A stretch of 64,000 nt of DNA from Solanum dulcamara (taxonomy: Eukaryota; Streptophyta; Magnoliopsida; Solanales; Solanaceae), in NCBI RefSeq assembly GCF_947179165.1, contig NC_077240.1, positions 32,350,001 through 32,414,000 of the forward strand, given 5' to 3'. Numbering within the stretch: position 1 is the first letter of the stretch; each line of letters begins with the position of its first letter. A model generated the notes under the pieces. That model did not search any database and was not told the origin of the DNA. It worked only from the letters and a program-made list of their open reading frames with translations. Positions 1-11,111 of the stretch are shown here, piece by piece. Both the position numbers and the translations under genes were made by a program.

Positions 1-2120
1 ACGATCTCTTAAACCTGTCTCTGCATCATGAAACGATGCAGGCCAAATGACGTTAGTACGTGGAATGTACTGGTATGTAAAATGGCAGAATGAAACATAC
101 CTCAAGGAAGAATAGCAGCGGTCCAAATATTTCAAATTGAAAAGATAAGAGAGACTCAACAAGGCGTCATAAGTCTAAAGTAATAATACATTTTTAGACA
201 AAGATCAATCATATACCATACAGTCCAATCCAATCATACACTATACCGTTCAACCAACTTATTTACAATTCGATCCCTTTCAATCATGTACAATCTACTA
301 GACATTCAACTCAAACATCAGCTCAAAGGACTCAACTCAATAAATATGCAAATTAAATTATGCAACGTTTTACAATTCAACTCAAAAGACTCAACTCAAT
401 AAATATATATGACAACTCACTCAAGTGTCCTAAGTCTAACAAGAAATCGTTTAGACAGGACTAACTCATAAGCATATAGCAACTCACTCAACTCAACTAA
501 CTCAGAGCACTATCACGACCTAAATGAGAGTTTCTCTTAACCGACAACCAACACTTATGAGCCAGTGAAGGTACAACGAAACGACGTCGTTGCCACGCCT
601 GTTCATACCTTGCCAGGGCATGAACGACGAACCTCATGGATCCAATCCAACCAAGTCCTATAATGTCAGGACAAATCTCTCGGGGAAGCATCGGACTTAA
701 CGGTTCAATCCCCCCTACGTTTGGCAACACAGGTATTGGGTTCGAGTATGGACTGTACTCTTGCTCAATTCGGTGCTCGATACTCCTCCCATGACTCCAT
801 GCTCATAAAACTCCTTCAATCATCTCAAACAAGCCCTCACGGCTAGTTTCATGTGGAACATTGCCACCTCATCAACCCTGTTCTCATTTCAACTCAATTA
901 ACTCATAATGACAAGTCTCATTGGACCTTCTTTCAAATCAACTCATCTCAAATCATCAAACTCTTCTCTTTAAAAATTTATACAATCTCGACTCAATGAA
1001 TGTAGAAAATGTTATGTACATCAAAATATAATTTCAACTCCTCAACTCAAACTCAAAATAAATACTTTAATGTAACGATACTCAACTCATTTAAAGGCTC
1101 TTCATACTCAACTCATACTTAAACTCCTTTCTAAATCAAAGATAAAACTAATAATTCTTTAGACTCAAAATAGTGTATAAGTAGTTTATGCAAAAAGGTT
1201 CACAATTAATTTATTTAAAGCTCCTCCTTAAGAGATAATTTATTTTTAAAATATTTCTAAGACTCCAATCAACTCAAATTATGCACATCATATACCACAA
1301 AATCACATTAGACTCCAATCCACTTCATCACACAACATCCTCATCAATATACCTCTTCATCAATCATTCTACGCATATTAAATAATCACTATTCACATCA
1401 TCACTCACACCATCATCGAAACATCATCATTCACGTCACCATCAAATATTATCATCACATCATTATCAAACATCTACTCCGCAAATCTTCATTTTAGTCC
1501 TATGTTCACATTATAGAAACAAAGGGACATTCTTAACTATCCCATTCATCCTTTTCATTCCAATCAATACATATATACACAAAACCATCCACCTCAACTC
1601 AAGACAAATTATGACCAAAGAAATCTCATCTTGGGTTCATGTGAATGAAACATGAATCCATACCTTCAATAAAACTCAACTCAAGAATATCGTCAATACC
1701 TATAAATCTATATACAAAGATACATTTGTAGTTAATAATATGAAATATAACTATTTAGTAACTCAAATCATTAAAAACATCAATCAACCAATAGTATCTA
1801 AAAACCTTCTATAGTTTAGGAAACTTTCAAGAAAACCTTCTTAGAAGGTTCAACTCTTTCACAACTCCTATTCAACACATCTATGGGCATATGGAAGAAC
1901 TCAATCCATATTTTAGGTTAGCCTTACATACCTTGTTTGAAGACTTTGAAGGAACTTGATGTTAGGTCTTCAATGGAAGACTTGAATCCTTGAAACTCTT
2001 GAAGGCACCCTTTGTTGGAGATGGATTTGGAGAAGAAGAAGAAGAAGAGAGGGAAAAATATTTAGGGCTTTTTAGAGAGAGAGAGAGGACTGAAAAATGG
2101 TCCAAAAACGTCCAAGAATG

Positions 2121-2134
2121 GTGTATATATAATT
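2121..2134 (-). promoter_or_regulatory. TATA box of the minus-strand LTR
   Basis: The plus strand reads GTGTATATATAATT, so the minus strand carries a TATATA core. It is followed (minus sense) by an AG/CT-rich leader near 2030-2090. The same order of TATA then CT-rich leader occurs at 51444-51530 in the other copy, which supports this as the U3/R promoter. Confidence 0.5.
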
Positions 2135-2189
2135 TGGAAAAAGTCCAAGTTGCCCCTCTTCAAAAAAATCTGAAAATTGGGCAAAAAGT

Positions 2190-2345
2190 CTTGTTGGCGC
2201 TATAGTGGCGTGTCGCGCCACTGCAGCGCCAAGCCAAAATAGGCCTAAAACCCTGCACATCTAATAGTGGCGCGTCGCGCCAAGGATCAAACTACTGAGG
2301 CTGTTTTCTGGCGCTATAGTGGCGCGTCGCGCCACTGGGGCGCCA
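2190..2345. repeat. GC-rich palindrome array upstream of LTR TATA box
   Basis: Three near-identical blocks contain GTGGCGCGTCGCGCCAC or slight variants: about 2198-2231, 2265-2283 and 2311-2344. Each is an almost perfect inverted repeat around CGCGTCGCG, so it could form a hairpin. The surrounding LTR is AT-rich, so the array stands out. A diverged version lies at about 51100-51390 in the second copy of this LTR, again just upstream of the TATA box. Confidence 0.7.
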
Positions 2346-2754
2346 AGCCTATATTTCGCCCAGGCCTGAATATTCCTGCAGTGCTAGTTCGTAGTAAAAT
2401 GGCCATAACTTTTGACTCCGAACTCCAAAAATTGCAATCTTGGTAGAGTTGGAAAGAAGACTCAAAGACCTTTAATTTGGTAGGTCGTGGTCCACCCAGT
2501 TATTTATATACTAGGAGATATGGTCTTTTGAAGTTGACCCTTATACTAACTCGTCCGAAAACTTAATCGATTGGCGTTCTTTGGACTCGATTTGGTGTTA
2601 GAGATCCCTTATGACCCCTAAACACATCTAACAACTTCAAATACTTAGGAATTAATCCTAACTCACATGTAGAATTACAAGTCCTTCGGCCCGAGCCTAC
2701 CCACACGTGAAGAAATGTTTGATTATTTGCGAAAAATTTTCCGGGGTGTCACAC

Positions 2755-3300
2755 ATACCATTATGGGCAAATATGGCACTACACGAGGATGATCTCACTT
2801 CGGTCCCAGCAGGGCGTATAAGGAATTTGCAATTAGAATGGGATCACATGATTACGATAGAGGCAGGAAATGAAAAATGGTGCACGCCAGAATATTATGT
2901 GTGGCGTACCACTGTGAGACATTTGGCTTGGCCAAGTACGAAGGGGATTGTGGGTGTTGCGGACAACCAATGGATTAATTGGGTTAAGCAGGGAGTACTC
3001 CCTCACATTGAATTCACAACACCAATGTACAATCAAATAATTCCAGGATCAGTAAATCATTTAATACCAATGATCGAAGAAGATCCAGAGGAAGACCCTG
3101 AAGAGGATCCAAGTGAAGATCCTGAGGAGCCGAAAGAGGAAGATCCGGAAGAAGATCCAAGGGAAAAAGCTCACTCTGAGTATGGTTCGATGGGGTTCGA
3201 CGAAGAGGTAAGATCGAACCAGATTGATGAATTCTCGGAGTACTATCCAGGGCCCTATTATGATTATGATGATGATGACGACGCTCCAACATGGCCTTAG
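2755..3300 (+). pseudogene. Upstream ORF of the Ogre-like element, C-terminal part
   Basis: The frame is open through the LTR boundary, but only the part from about 2755 belongs to this element; the N-terminus was removed by the LTR insertion. The remaining roughly 180 residues contain a Trp-rich stretch (EWDHMI, YVWRTTVRHLAWPS), then an acidic repeat built on EEDPEEDP, and a C-terminus rich in Tyr and Asp ending in PTWP. Ogre-type elements carry an extra ORF of unknown function ahead of gag, and position and orientation fit that. I do not recognise a named domain. The open frame just before 2755 is LTR sequence, so no start codon is proposed. Confidence 0.45.
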
Positions 3301-3705
3301 ATTTTCATTCTTATCTGTGCATTGTCATCCTTTTGTTCGCCGTATGGCCTCCATGTACTTTCATTTTTAGGTTTCCGCCCGTGTACTTCATTGCAAAGGC
3401 ATCTTTGATTAATAAAATTATGTTATTCCAAATCCAAAATGTGTTTAATGGATCATTTATCATCAAATTGATTGCAATATAGGTCGTCCTCTAGCAAAAA
3501 GAGGCTCCGTATAGGACACATTTGAATGTCGTTAACTTGATGTGTATGTGTATTATATACTTGTTGTAATTTTAAATCTTTCCCAAACTAACATACTTTC
3601 CTTCTTCTTTCTTTTATTTTGTTTTGTTAATCCCTAAAAGAATGTTGATTTGTGTCGACTTGCGAACTGGCTGACTCACGATACAACCTTCGATCAAGGG
3701 GAAGG

Positions 3706-6700
3706 ATGACAGGTGGAGAAGAATTTAACGCTGCTGCAAACATAATGATACCAGTAGAAAATCCTGAAAGTTCTCAAAATATAGCCGACATCCAAAATGA
3801 TGAGAAAATGGCTCACATGGCGCAAGAGCTTGATATTTTGAGAGAGGAACTACGTCAAGTGCGAGACTTGGCCAAGCTTTCGGCTACTACCTTCCCGACT
3901 TTCAAGATGCCCAGCTACTTCCCTAGAGCTGACTTGCCTCTTGCAGATTCTCCAAACATGCCTAAACGTGCTCCCGTTCATGGTCAAGCACCATTAGCTC
4001 ATCCGTCTGCAATCAGGACTGCTCCTGACCTTCCTACTCAAGACCTCGTCACACCTACCTACCCAGTGACAAACCAGATATTTGGAGCACACACCGTTGC
4101 TTCTTATGATTCACAGATCCCACCTGTATATGCTGTTGAGGCCCCTACTTTCACGACACCGGTTAGGGTCAAAGTCCCGTATAAGGTTGACCAATATGCA
4201 GAAATGGAGAAGGATGCTCGATTGAAAGAAGATAAGTCAATAGACGCTCAACTTCGAGGTCTAAGAAAGGCGTTGAAAAACCTACAAGTCACTAGGGGAA
4301 CAGCGAGCCTAGATTATGATGATTTATGCATCCACCCAGATATTGACATGCCGGTAGGATACAAGCCCCCAAAGTTTGACATATTTGATGGAAAGAGCGA
4401 TCCTCACGCATATCTGAGGGCATATTGTGACAAGTTAGTCGGTGTAGGGAGAAATGAGAAGCTGAGAATGAAGTTGTTCATTCGAAGTCTATCGGGAGAA
4501 GCGTTGACTTGGTATACACGCCAGGATCCTCGCAAATGGTATAACTGGCAGGAAATGGCTGAGGATTTCATGAATCGCTTCAGATTTAATACCGAAATCA
4601 CTGCGGACAGGTTCTCATTAGCCAACATACAGAAGAAACCATCGGAGGATTTCCAGGAGTATGCACGACATTGGAGAACTGAGGCTGCAAGGGTTCAACC
4701 GCCGCTGGATGAGAGTGAGCTCTCAAAATACTTTATTCGAGCCCAAGAAGGTATCTACTTTGACAAGATGATGTCAATGATGGGCCAAAAGTTTGCAGAA
4801 TTGGTCAAGATGGGAGATTTTATAGAGGAAGGCATCAAATCGGGTAAAATTCAGTCCATGGCTGCATTGCAAGCTGCAAGTAAGGCCATACAATCAGGAT
4901 CTATTGGTGGCATCAAGAAGAAAAGGGAGGATGTTTCAGTCGTCAATTACCAACATGGAGGACAATCCCACCAATACCCCAACAATCCCCAAATTATTGC
5001 ACATACTCCATACACCTCGTACCCGGTATATAATACCCAACCATACTATAATCCACCCCAAGCACCAACATACCAAATTCCAACAAGACCACATGTCCCA
5101 CTCCAAGCACCAACACACCAAAACAGACCAGCATATGTGCCAAGACCACGCCCAAATCTCGAAGCCAAAAATATTCGCACCTACACACCCATTGCCGAAC
5201 CTTATGCTCAATTGAAAAGGTTAAGGATAGTAGGAGTGCTACAACCAGTTGAGGGAAAACTCCCCGACCCAATCCCTTACAATTTTGATGGAAACAAGCG
5301 ATGCGCTTACCACTCGGGAATCCAAGGGCATGACACAGAAGATTGTTATGGCTTAAAAAACCAGGTTGAGACTTTGATTAGAAGAGGAATAATAAAATGC
5401 ACCCCAACACCTCCGAATGTGAACAACAACCCTTTGCCAAATCATGAGAATCGAGAAGTCAATATGATTTCTCTAGAAGAAGAGTACAACTTGGGAGAAA
5501 CCATCGAGCCTGTCTGGAACGCCAAAGAAGCTGCCACTGCATCTTTAGTGCAACCTATTATCACTTTTCAGCTAAGGGAACCTCTTACTGTCCAAACATA
5601 TCTCCCGAGAGTTGTAGTAACCACTACAGTTGCTAGAAAGGCTGAGTTTGACACCAAAGGAGTCCCATGGGATTATAAAACAGAAGCCAAGGGCAAGATG
5701 ATTGACGTCGCTGTGGCTCATGGAATGACTAGGTCGGGAAGGTGCTATGCTCCAGAGGATCTGAATCGAGAAGTTCTTGGGAAGGAACCAAATCCCAAAA
5801 AGAATGTTACCGATGCTGAAGTCACGGAATTTTGGAGGAAGATGCAGCCAAAAGACTATTCAGTCGAAGAGCAACTGAAGAAGACATCGGCTCATATATC
5901 CATAATGTCTTTACTAATGAGTTTCGAGGCTCATAGGAATGCTTTGATGGAGGTGTTAAATGGGGTTTGCATTCCAAAAGAGACCGCAAGTGAAACCTTA
6001 GCTGCAACAATTGGACAAGTGTTGGAATCTAACAAAATCTCTTTCCATGATAATGAGCTACCAACGGAAGGGACTGGACACAACAAAGCACTTCATATCG
6101 CGGTCAAATGTCGTGATAAGATTGTGACCCGAGTTCTGATTAATGGCGGTTCTGGATGTAACATCTTCCCTTTCACAACTCTGAGAGTTTTACGCTTGAA
6201 TATGGGAGATATAGAGGAAAGTCGTGTAAAGGTAAGAGATTTTGATGGAGCACAGAGAAGCGTCATTGGAGAAATCCATCTCACATTACAAGTGGGACCA
6301 GCAGAATTCCCTATTTTATTTCAAGTGATGGATGTGTCATCGAACTACAACCTGCTGCTGGGAAGACCATGGGTCCATATGGCAAAAGCAGTTCCTTCAA
6401 CTCTTTATCAATGTGTAAAGTTTGAGTGGGGTCACGCAGAAGTTACTGTTCATGGGGAGCTCAATCACCCCATTTATTCTGTCAATTCTATTCCAGTAAC
6501 TGAGGAATTAGATGGAGCCACTTTTCACACTTTAGAAATCATGCAAGCTGTGAGGATTGACGAGAAGTTAGAGTTGGTTGGTGTGAAATTGTCAGGGGCA
6601 GCGAAGATGGTCGCAGCAGAGATGTTGAAATACGGGTATGGACTTGGACCCAGGGCCAATGGCATAGTTGAACCCATCCAGCTGAAGCATCAGAAAGGTA

Positions 6701-6966
6701 CCATTGGACTCGGATATGGATCTACATCGGGACGAGTCCACAACAAGGGATCCATCAAGACAACGTTTGTACCAGAGCAAGTTCCGATTCTAGATCACGA
6801 ATCTGACGATGACATAGTGGAAGGAATAGGAAATTTGTTCGTGGCCATGATTAGAGAAGAGGAAGAGATAGATCTCCGCAAATTGAGCATCCGTGATTCC
6901 AAGCTTGGAGAAAGCTTGCAGAATTGGACCATCAGTCCGTCCCTGTTTCGACAAGAGTCCTGGTAG
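3706..6966 (+). CDS. Gag-protease polyprotein with G-patch, Ogre-like element
   Basis: The frame is open from 3649 to the stop at 6964-6966; the first in-frame ATG is 3706 (upstream the frame starts after a TGA at 3646). A short coiled stretch near the N-terminus is followed by the Retrotrans_gag core, with FDGKSDPHAYLRAYCDKL and GEALTWYTR (about 4375-4530), then a Pro/Gln/Tyr-rich linker, a Cys/His segment (CAYHSGIQGHDTEDCY), and an aspartic protease-like domain around 6100-6400 ending LLLGRPW. A G-patch (KYGYGLGPRANG) lies at about 6628-6665. The expected catalytic Asp of the protease (ID-GGSG) is Asn at 6142-6144, so protease activity is probably lost although the frame is intact. Protein reading continues into RT only if the intron at 6963-7158 is removed. 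Confidence 0.85.
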   Translation: MTGGEEFNAAANIMIPVENPESSQNIADIQNDEKMAHMAQELDILREELRQVRDLAKLSATTFPTFKMPSYFPRADLPLADSPNMPKRAPVHGQAPLAHPSAIRTAPDLPTQDLVTPTYPVTNQIFGAHTVASYDSQIPPVYAVEAPTFTTPVRVKVPYKVDQYAEMEKDARLKEDKSIDAQLRGLRKALKNLQVTRGTASLDYDDLCIHPDIDMPVGYKPPKFDIFDGKSDPHAYLRAYCDKLVGVGRNEKLRMKLFIRSLSGEALTWYTRQDPRKWYNWQEMAEDFMNRFRFNTEITADRFSLANIQKKPSEDFQEYARHWRTEAARVQPPLDESELSKYFIRAQEGIYFDKMMSMMGQKFAELVKMGDFIEEGIKSGKIQSMAALQAASKAIQSGSIGGIKKKREDVSVVNYQHGGQSHQYPNNPQIIAHTPYTSYPVYNTQPYYNPPQAPTYQIPTRPHVPLQAPTHQNRPAYVPRPRPNLEAKNIRTYTPIAEPYAQLKRLRIVGVLQPVEGKLPDPIPYNFDGNKRCAYHSGIQGHDTEDCYGLKNQVETLIRRGIIKCTPTPPNVNNNPLPNHENREVNMISLEEEYNLGETIEPVWNAKEAATASLVQPIITFQLREPLTVQTYLPRVVVTTTVARKAEFDTKGVPWDYKTEAKGKMIDVAVAHGMTRSGRCYAPEDLNREVLGKEPNPKKNVTDAEVTEFWRKMQPKDYSVEEQLKKTSAHISIMSLLMSFEAHRNALMEVLNGVCIPKETASETLAATIGQVLESNKISFHDNELPTEGTGHNKALHIAVKCRDKIVTRVLINGGSGCNIFPFTTLRVLRLNMGDIEESRVKVRDFDGAQRSVIGEIHLTLQVGPAEFPILFQVMDVSSNYNLLLGRPWVHMAKAVPSTLYQCVKFEWGHAEVTVHGELNHPIYSVNSIPVTEELDGATFHTLEIMQAVRIDEKLELVGVKLSGAAKMVAAEMLKYGYGLGPRANGIVEPIQLKHQKGTIGLGYGSTSGRVHNKGSIKTTFVPEQVPILDHESDDDIVEGIGNLFVAMIREEEEIDLRKLSIRDSKLGESLQNWTISPSLFRQESW

Positions 6967-7158
6967 TGTGGAACGTAGTTTTGTATTTTTAAATTTGAAT
7001 GATCAAAGCTGAGGCTTGTATCATGCTTGATCTTTGTTTTTGGTTGCTTTTTCTAAAAAGCTAGAACACTTTTAAATAAAAGTCTTTAATTTCTTTAAAA
7101 AATTGTCTCATTATTTCTACCTACTTATTTATTTTTACTCGCCTTTTATACTTTTCAG
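6963..7158 (+). other. Probable spliceosomal intron between protease and RT
   Basis: The donor is TG/GTAGTG at 6963 and the acceptor is CTTTTCAG at 7151-7158, with a T-rich tract before it. Removal of 196 nt joins the protease frame to the RT frame without a shift and removes the gag-protease stop codon, which lies inside the intron. Ogre elements are known to have an intron exactly between protease and RT. The splice sites are inferred from sequence; no transcript was examined. Confidence 0.65.
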
Positions 7159-8664
7159 CATTCATATTAAAAATCCTAGTTCAACGGTTATGACATGTAA
7201 TGAATCCATCGAGCAAAGTGAAAAGAACGAACACGATCAAGAAGAATATGATGAAAGTATGATGCCTGAAAATCTACCACAGGAGATCGAGAAGTTTGAA
7301 AGTCAGGAGAAACCTAATATGGATGAAACAGAGGTTGTCAATTTAGGAGATGAGGAAACTGTGAAGGAAACCCGAATTAGCATACATTTGGAGGCCGAAA
7401 GAAAGAGGGAGTTAATAGAATTACTTAGGCAACATGTCAACATATTTGCTTGGTATTATGACGATATGCCAGGGTTATGCACCGATATTGTTTCACATAG
7501 ACTACCAATTGATCCCACCTGCCTACCCGTTAAACAAAAGACAAGAAATTTTAAGCCAGACTTGAGTCTAAGGATCAAAGAAGAGGTAACCAAGCAGATT
7601 GAGGCGAATATTGTGAGGGTCACAAATTACCCCACTTGGTTGGCAAATATAGTCCAGTGCCAAAAAAGGATGGAAAGATCAGAATATGTGTGGACTATTG
7701 AGATCTCAACAGAGCTAGTCCTAAGGATGATTTCCCTCTTCCAAATATCCATATACTCATTGACAATTGTGCAAAACATGAATTGCAATCATTTGTCGAT
7801 TGTTTCGCGGGATATCACCAGATACTGATGAATGAAGATGATGCAGAAAAGACAGCATTTATCACTCCATGGGGAGTGTATTGCTATAGAGTAATGCCAT
7901 TTGGCCTAAAAAATGCTGGTGCAACCTACATGAGGGCCATGACCGCTCTTTTCCATGATATGATCCAAAAGGAGATTGAAGTATATGTGGACAATATCAT
8001 TATCAAATCCAAGAGGAGTTCGGATCACCTATATGATTTGCAAAAATTCTTTGAGAGGTTGCGAAAGTATAATCTAAAATTAAATCCAGCAAAGTGTGCA
8101 TTTGGAGTACCTGCAGGAAAACTGTTAGGGTTCATTATTAGCAGGAGAGGCATAGAGTTGGATCCCTCTAAGATCAAGGCAATTCAAGAATTACCTCCCC
8201 CGAAGACCAGGAAGGATGTGATGAGTTTCTTGGGAAGGCTTAACTACATCAGTCGGTTCATAGCACAATCCACAGTAATTTGTGAACCCATTTTCAAATT
8301 ACTTAAGAAGGATGCTGCCACAAAATGGACGGAGGAATGTCAAAGGGCTTTTGATAAAATCAAAGAATATTTGTCCAACCCGCCAGTATTGGTCCCACAT
8401 GAGCCTGGAAGGCCGTTGCTATTATACTTATCTATTATGGACAATGCATTTGGATGCGTATTGGGACAACATGATGAGACAGGTAGAAGAGAGCAAGCCA
8501 TTTACTACTTGAGTAAGAAGTTCACACCGTATGAGGCAAGATATACCTTATTGGAACGAACATGTTGCGCTTTGACTTGGATCGCGCAAAAATTTAGGCA
8601 TTACTTGTCTGCATACACCGCGTACTTGATCTCAAGAATGGATCCACTAAAGTACATATTTTAG
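7159..8664 (+). pseudogene. Reverse transcriptase and first RNase H, Ogre-like
   Basis: The second exon begins in frame with the protease and runs through an acidic linker to the RT N-terminus (FAWYYDDMPGL, then NYPTWLANIV). A one-base loss near 7654 shifts the frame, and a TGA at 7699-7701 follows. RT then continues in the new frame: FVDCFAGYHQILMNEDDAEK, FITPWGVYCYRVMPFGLKNA, and the polymerase box at about 7981-7998, which reads YVDN rather than YVDD (Asn codon 7993-7995). The Gypsy RNase H follows (LLLYLSIMDNAFGCVLGQ; LERTCCALTW). A TAG at 8662-8664, probably a former CAG, ends the frame. Polymerase activity is not expected. Confidence 0.85.
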
Positions 8665-9492
8665 AAGCCAATGCCTACAGGTAAATTGGCAAAATGGCAA
8701 ATTTTGTTGAGCGAGTTCGACATTGTGTACGTGACACAGAAGGCCATCAAAGGACAAGCCTTGGCTGACCACCTCGCAGAAAATCCAGTGGATCAAGATT
8801 ATGAGCCGCTCAAAACTTACTTCCCTGATGAAGAAGTATTGTTTGTAGGAGAAGACGTATCCGAACTATACGATGGTTGGAGGATGTTTTTCGATGGAGC
8901 ATCAAATTCCAAAGGAGTTGGAATAGAAGCGGTTTTAATTTCAGAAAAGGGTCAATATTACCCAATTTCAGCCAAGATTAGGTTTGATTGCACCAATAAC
9001 ATGGCAGAGTATGAAGCTTGTATTCTTGGACTTAGAATGGCCATAGACATGAACGTCAAAGAGCTTTTGGTCATAGGTGATTCTGATTTATTGGTTCATC
9101 AAGTGCAAGGAGAATGGGCTACTAAGAATGTGAAAATCCTTCCTTATTTGCATTGCATAAAGAAGTTGAGTAGGAAATTCATAAGTATTGAATTCAAACA
9201 TGTCCCTCGAGCTCAAAATGAATTTGCCGATGCTTTGGCGACAATATCCTCTATGATTCAGCATCCAGACAAGAATTACATCGACCCTATCGAAGTAAAA
9301 TTACATGATAGACATGCGTATTGTTTTCATGTTATTGAGGAAATGGATGGAAGACCATGGTACTATGACATCAAGAGATTGATAGAGGCACATGAATACC
9401 CTGAAAATGCCATGAGCAAGTTGAAACGGACTTTAAGAAGAATGTCTTCTTTCTTAATGGAGAAATCCTGTATAGGAGGACTCTGGATTTAG
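8665..9492 (+). pseudogene. Second (archaeal-type) RNase H of the Ogre-like element
   Basis: This continues in the RT frame after the TAG at 8662. The first residues (KLAKWQILLSEFDIVY, QALADHLAENP) finish the first RNase H connection. A separate RNase H then follows, with MFFDGASNSKGVG, NMAEYEACILGLRMA, VIGDSDLLVHQV and FADALATISSM. The four acidic catalytic positions (Asp, Glu, Asp, Asp) all look present. Two RNase H domains in tandem are diagnostic for the Tat clade. Near 9445 the frame shifts, so the open frame ending at 9492 has a false C-terminus; the integrase N-terminus follows in another frame. Confidence 0.8.
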
Positions 9493-10598
9493 GATTGCTG
9501 AGATGTGTTGACGCCAAGGAAGCGACGAGGCTTTTAGAAGAAATACATGCAGGAACATGTGGACCTTATATGAATGGGTTCACTCTGGCTAAGAAGATCT
9601 TAAGAGCTGGATATTTTTGGATGACCATGGAGAGAGATAGCATTCGATACGTGTAGAAGTGTCATCAATGCCAAGTGCATGGAGATTTTATACGAGTTCC
9701 ACCAAATGAGCTCAATGTTATGGGTTCCCCATGGCTATTTTCCGCTTGGGGCATGGATGTAATTGGACCCATAGAGCCTCCTGCATCAAATGGGCATCGT
9801 TTCATCCTTGTGGCTATCGATTATTTTACAAAATGGGTCGAAGCTTTGACATATAAGGCAGTAACTAAGAAAGTCGTGGCAGATTTTGTTCGTAACAATA
9901 TCATTTGTCGATTTGGGATTCCAGAATCAATTATAACAGATAATGCGGCCAATCTCAATAGCGATCTTATGAAGGAAATTTGTGAGCGATTCAAGATTGC
10001 TCATCGAAATTCCACAACTTATCAGCCACAGATGAATGGATCAGTTGAAGCAGCAAACAAGAACATCAAGAAGATTTTGAGGAAAATAGTGGATGGTCAC
10101 AGACAATGGCATGAGAAGTTACCATATGCTCTGCTCGGTTATCGTACCACAATCAAAACTTCCACTAGGGAAACTCCTTATATGTTGGTTTATGGTTCAG
10201 AAGCAGTAATACCTGCTGAAGTGGAAATACCATCTTTAAGGATTATTCAAGAGGTCGGTTTAGATGATGCAGAATGGATTCGCAACAGGATTGAACAGTT
10301 GATGCTCATTGATGAGAAAAGAATGGATGCAGTTTGTCATGGTCAACTTTACCAAAACAGGATGGCCAAAGCATTTAACAAGAAAGTCAAGCCTCGACAG
10401 TTCACACCAGGACAATTAGTATTGAAGAAGATATTTCCTCACCAAGGAGAAGCTAAGGGGAAATTTGCACCAAACTGGCAAGGTCCTTACATGGTTCATA
10501 GAGTATTATCCGGAGGAGCAGTAATCTTAGCAGAAATGGATGGCACAGTGAGCACGAAGCCAATCAACTCAGACTCCATCAAGAAGTACTACATCTGA
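9446..10598 (+). pseudogene. Integrase, Ogre-like element
   Basis: After the frameshift near 9445 the frame reads LLRCVDAKEATRLLEEIHAG, then the zinc-binding region. In this HHCC motif the second His appears to be Tyr (CGPYMNG where the family has GPHMNG), and a TAG at 9654-9656 precedes KCHQCQVH. The core is then open to 10598: WGMDVIGPI, ITDNAANLNSD and NGSVEAANKNIKKIL, which keep the Asp-Asp-Glu triad. The C-terminus has LVLKKIFPHQGEAKGKF and ends KKYYI. The catalytic core is preserved but the zinc finger and frame are damaged, so activity is unlikely. Confidence 0.85.
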
Positions 10599-10648
10599 AG
10601 ACATCAAGACTGGCTTTCATTTTTATTACTCTTAAATTCCATGTAAAC

Positions 10649-10920
10649 AGAACTACGTATCGACCTGACTTCCCACGGTGGGGTACGTAGGCAGCCCACA
10701 TCGGGTTCGGTTCCCTTTTAGAAAATCCAAAAACATCATTTCCATGTATTTAGAACTACGCTCGACCTGACTTCCCTCGGCGGGATAGGCAGGCAATCCT
10801 TGCCGGATTCGGGCCCTTTATAGTTTCACTTTCTATTGTACTCGAACTACGTGCAAACCTGATTCCCATTTGGGGATACGTAGGCAACCTTAAGGGTTCG
10901 GTCATACCTTAGAAAACTCT
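10649..10920 (+). repeat. Three diverged repeats with GAACTACGT...TACGTAGGCA
   Basis: Blocks start at about 10650, 10748 and 10842. Each begins GAACTACG, contains CCTGA(C/T)TCCC, then GGGxTACGTAGGCA (GGGATAGGCAGGCA in the middle copy) and ends with GGxTTCGG. Spacing is about 95 bp. Confidence 0.75.
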
Positions 10921-11070
10921 CCTTTAGTTAGGTATCATTAGAACGTGAAGGATCTCGCGAATAAGTCAAGAGAAGCATCGTCAGAAGACAAGACTACAAG
11001 AATGATTACATTTGGATATGGAGAAGCACGATGGACTCCAAATCATGTCATAACCTTAAGATGATCAAGG

Positions 11071-11074
11071 ATTA

Positions 11075-11110
<36 letters not shown>

Positions 11111-11111
11111 G
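11071..11111. repeat. (CT)n(AT)n microsatellite
   Basis: A CT run passes directly into an AT run. It is simple sequence in the 3' region of the Ogre-like element. Confidence 0.9.

Larger units (their letters stand above)
1..2753 (-). mobile_element. Long Gypsy-type LTR, minus strand, cut by window start
   Basis: Read on the minus strand this starts TGTGACACCCCGG at 2753 and follows the plus-strand LTR at 50679-53151 through the same landmarks: GC-rich palindromes, a TATA box, an AG-rich leader and a block ending near position 1 that matches about 52690-52760. Roughly the last 400 bp of the LTR lie outside the window. It sits inside the Ogre-like element that continues from 2754, so it is a nested insertion, either a solo LTR or one end of a full element. 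The target duplication cannot be checked because the other end is missing. No protein gene is seen in it; short open frames here are not conserved domains. Confidence 0.8.

Noticed and set aside
1990..2260. 71- and 62-residue frames in the first LTR
   Set aside because: They cover the AG-rich leader and palindromes of an LTR; the matching region of the second copy does not preserve them.
2707..2754. Start of the open frame leading into the upstream Ogre ORF
   Set aside because: These codons lie in the inserted LTR; the frame is open by chance and has no ATG at its start.
4904..5272. Three 91-103 residue frames on both strands within gag
   Set aside because: Shadow frames of the Pro/Gln/Tyr-rich part of the gag-protease ORF.
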